Shown one piece after another: positions 15,776 to 17,386 of a stretch of DNA of 17,386 nt. The position numbers and the translations under genes are program-made. Numbering within the stretch: the stretch's first letter is position 1; the number at the start of each line of letters is the position of its first letter. Source of the DNA: Myxococcales bacterium (GTDB lineage: Bacteria > Myxococcota > Myxococcia > Myxococcales > Myxococcaceae); contig PMBV01000453.1 in NCBI GenBank assembly GCA_003153055.1, positions 1-17,386 on the forward strand. The letters run 5' to 3'. The notes below the pieces were generated by a model. It was not told the origin of the DNA, searched no databases, and was given only the letters and a program-made list of their open reading frames with translations.

Positions 15776-16341
15776 TGCATCCACTCCTTGAAGCGGAAGA
15801 AGCCGAGGAAGGCGGGGTTGTGAGCGCTGGGTTGCCACTCCAGGGGTGCCTCGCGGGCGAGGCTGTCGAGGCGGCCGACTCGGACCGGTTGGTCCTTCTC
15901 ACCTGGGTGGTACACGACGCGCGCCTGGGACTGCGAGCCGTCGCGGGGGAGCACGACGAGCATGAGGTGCCACACCTCTCCCTCGGGCCGCTCCTGGCGA
16001 AAGGCGAGGACATCACCGCTCTTCAGCGTGGCCCGGGCCTCGTCATCACGGCCGAGGAGCGCGAGGTTGCTGGTGACCAGGGTGCGGGCGTCGGCGAAGT
16101 CAGTGGGGGCGCCGGAGTCATCGGTGAACAAGGGGCGCTCGAGACGCTGGGGCTCGAGGCGACGGTAGGCCTCGCGCCAGGCGAAGCGCACCAGGCCGGC
16201 GCAGTCGCGTTGCCGCGGCTCCCAGGAGGCATCGGGGGCGCGCACCTGGGCCAAGGCGACCTCGGCGGCGACTTGCCGAAGCAACGCCTCACGAGGGGCG
16301 GGGTCGCTGGCGAGCAGCGCGATGAGGGCGGCGCTGGTCAC
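15772..16341 (-). CDS. yfaT: DUF1175 (YfaT-like) protein with NlpC/P60-like Cys and His segments
   Basis: A 189-residue protein, second gene of the operon. QRDCAGLVRFAWREA (44-58) centres on C47, and GDVLAFRQ (109-116) followed by GEVWHLMLVV (121-130) centres on H125. This order, DCxGLV then GDxxxF then a His in a hydrophobic strand, resembles NlpC/P60 peptidoglycan cysteine peptidases. The end, HNPAFLGFFRFKEW (174-187), is typical of DUF1175 as I recall it. A wall-peptide hydrolase or binding role is therefore plausible but unproved. The GTG start at 16341 overlaps the DUF2135 stop as GTGA, with GGAG ten bases upstream. The N-terminus has only a short hydrophobic run (SAALIALLAS), so export is uncertain. 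Confidence 0.82.
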   Translation of the reverse strand: MTSAALIALLASDPAPREALLRQVAAEVALAQVRAPDASWEPRQRDCAGLVRFAWREAYRRLEPQRLERPLFTDDSGAPTDFADARTLVTSNLALLGRDDEARATLKSGDVLAFRQERPEGEVWHLMLVVLPRDGSQSQARVVYHPGEKDQPVRVGRLDSLAREAPLEWQPSAHNPAFLGFFRFKEWMQ

Positions 16342-17240
16342 TGGTCGAAGGCTCCGGTGTTGCCGCCGAGGGCTTTGGCAACCTCGGGGAGGTTGGTGGG
16401 CCAGCGCTCGTCGGTGGGTGGAGCCTCGGAGGCGGGCACGTAGACGAGGGCGCGGCCCGAGCCGAGGACGTTGACCCAGGCGAGGACCTTGGTGCTGCCG
16501 GGGGTGGCGAGGGGAATGCGAACGGTGCGCTTGAGCTCCTGGGCAGTGCCCTCGAAGAGGCTCAGGTTGAGCGAGGCCAGGGTGTGGGCCTTGTCGCCCG
16601 AGGGCCAGTAATTCGTGGCGATGAGGTAGATGCCCTTGGGTGGAGCCCGGTGGACGTAGAGGTAGGGCCCATAGCCGGGCTGGTCGAAGTCACCGCCCTG
16701 CTCGTTGAGGAAGAAGGTGCCTCCCGAGGGGCTGCGGGTGTCGGCCCAGTACACGTGGGCCATCTTCGAGGCGGTCACGGTGCGGTCTGATTGGCTGTCG
16801 AGGGTTGGCTCGTAGATGTGGAGGTCGGTGTAAACGCCGTCGGTGTCTGAGGTGAGGACGACCTTGAAGGGCACCGGGGGAATCTGCGCGTAGCTCGTCG
16901 CCTGGGCCGAGGCAGTGCCAGCGCGATTGGTGGCGAGGACGGTGACGACGTTCTGGCCCGCGGCGGCGGGGAAGTCGCGCTTGAATTGTCCGTTGGAGGT
17001 GCGCAGGAGGTAGCGATCTCCGTTGATGCTGACGACGACGGGGTCGATGGTGGAGTCGCTGAGGCTACCCGCGACGGTCAGCATACGGCCGACGGTCCAC
17101 CCGCCGGAGGGCTGGGTGAGGGACACCTTGGCGAGGCTCGTGCCTTTCCCCACGCGCATGCCGTCCTCGCGAGGCGGGGCCTTCTTGGGGCCGTCAAGGG
17201 GCGCTTGGACCAGCATTGCGGCGATGAGGAGCTCGAGCAT
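16338..17240 (-). CDS. yfaP: DUF2135 (YfaP-like) secreted protein, first gene of the macroglobulin operon
   Basis: A 300-residue protein. The start MLELLIAAMLVQA is a short signal-like segment. The ATG at 17240 is set by GGAGGG at 17251-17246, five bases upstream. Residues about 55-130 look like an immunoglobulin-type beta domain (VSINGDRYLLRTSNGQFKRD, then VVTVLATNRAG). Residues about 135-265 are the DUF2135 domain: DTDGVYTDLHIYEP, HVYWADT, SGGTFFLNEQGGDFDQPGYG, PYLYVHRAPPKGIYLIATNY. The rest is tail. DUF2135 proteins travel with bacterial macroglobulins and probably serve as periplasmic partners; no catalytic residues are evident. In E. coli, as I recall it, yfaP is at the other end of the operon, so the order is rearranged here. 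Confidence 0.9.
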   Translation of the reverse strand: MLELLIAAMLVQAPLDGPKKAPPREDGMRVGKGTSLAKVSLTQPSGGWTVGRMLTVAGSLSDSTIDPVVVSINGDRYLLRTSNGQFKRDFPAAAGQNVVTVLATNRAGTASAQATSYAQIPPVPFKVVLTSDTDGVYTDLHIYEPTLDSQSDRTVTASKMAHVYWADTRSPSGGTFFLNEQGGDFDQPGYGPYLYVHRAPPKGIYLIATNYWPSGDKAHTLASLNLSLFEGTAQELKRTVRIPLATPGSTKVLAWVNVLGSGRALVYVPASEAPPTDERWPTNLPEVAKALGGNTGAFDQ

Positions 17241-17245
17241 TGCAT

Positions 17246-17251
17246 CCCTCC
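17246..17251 (-). promoter_or_regulatory. Ribosome-binding site of the operon's first gene
   Basis: GGAGGG, five bases before the ATG at 17240. It excludes the longer in-frame start near 17336, which would put a basic Pro/Arg-rich stretch ahead of the signal-like segment. Confidence 0.75.
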
Positions 17252-17362
17252 GGGGGCGGCCTGGGGAATTCAAGCTGTGGGCCAGCCAGCCCCGCTGTGG
17301 ATTTGGGGGCTTACGACGAGGGGGGCGTGGCCGCAAGACCGCGGTAGGAATGGGAGGGGCAG

Positions 17363-17386
17363 GGCGCTGGGGCGCTGGGGCGCTGG
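17363..17386. repeat. Tandem 8-bp repeat at the window end
   Basis: GGCGCTGG occurs three times in direct succession and runs off the window, so the full copy number is unknown. It lies about 120 bases upstream of the macroglobulin operon start. It may be a simple-sequence tract or part of a longer array. Confidence 0.7.

Noticed and set aside
17260..17300. GG-N10-GC spacing upstream of the operon, possible sigma-54 promoter
   Set aside because: Only the bare dinucleotides match; the rest of the consensus is poor and such matches are common at this GC content.

Overview
The window is a high-GC bacterial chromosome segment. GC-rich third codon positions, long antisense open frames and the gene families suggest a Myxococcota (myxobacterial) chromosome. 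This is an inference from composition and gene style; no rRNA or marker gene is present. No tRNA, rRNA, intact insertion sequence, CRISPR array or phage gene was seen.

Layout. (1) Bases 1-1731, plus strand, truncated by the window start: the C-terminal part of a Clp/Hsp100-type AAA+ ATPase fused in frame to a release-factor-2-like domain that has lost both the decoding loop and the GGQ loop. (2) Bases 4855-1741, minus strand, a loose four-gene group: hotdog thioesterase, HugZ/PNPOx-like flavin-fold protein, Nudix hydrolase, and a membrane diguanylate cyclase with GGEEF and an intact I-site. (3) Bases 4987-6744: a secreted Pro/Ala/Thr-rich protein with an aromatic and Gly/His-rich C-terminus, a small charged protein on the opposite strand, and a hypothetical protein ending in WWRFW. 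(4) Bases 6745-7188 hold no gene I can support. They contain a perfect 15-bp inverted repeat and a decayed copy of the 3' end of the neighbouring yfaQ-like gene. (5) Bases 17240-7189, minus strand: a five-gene, fully overlapping operon, yfaP (DUF2135) - yfaT (DUF1175) - yfaA (DUF2138) - yfaS (bacterial alpha-2-macroglobulin) - yfaQ (DUF2300).

The operon is the main system here. It is the YfaS/Mag-type bacterial macroglobulin locus, with two notable features. The macroglobulin keeps a CVEQ thioester motif, which as I recall is missing from the E. coli YfaS and P. aeruginosa MagD members of this lineage. The yfaQ-like product reads as a three-module wall enzyme: a zinc-peptidase-like HELAH region, a penicillin-binding-protein transpeptidase core with SxxK, SxN and KTG motifs, and a SpoIID-like C-terminus. 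The DUF1175 protein has Cys and His segments resembling NlpC/P60 peptidases. Together they suggest an envelope machine that couples protease trapping to peptidoglycan binding, repair or remodelling.

The second item of high interest is the Clp-RF2-like fusion at the left edge. Its architecture suggests an unfoldase tethered to ribosomes by a catalytically dead release-factor fold.
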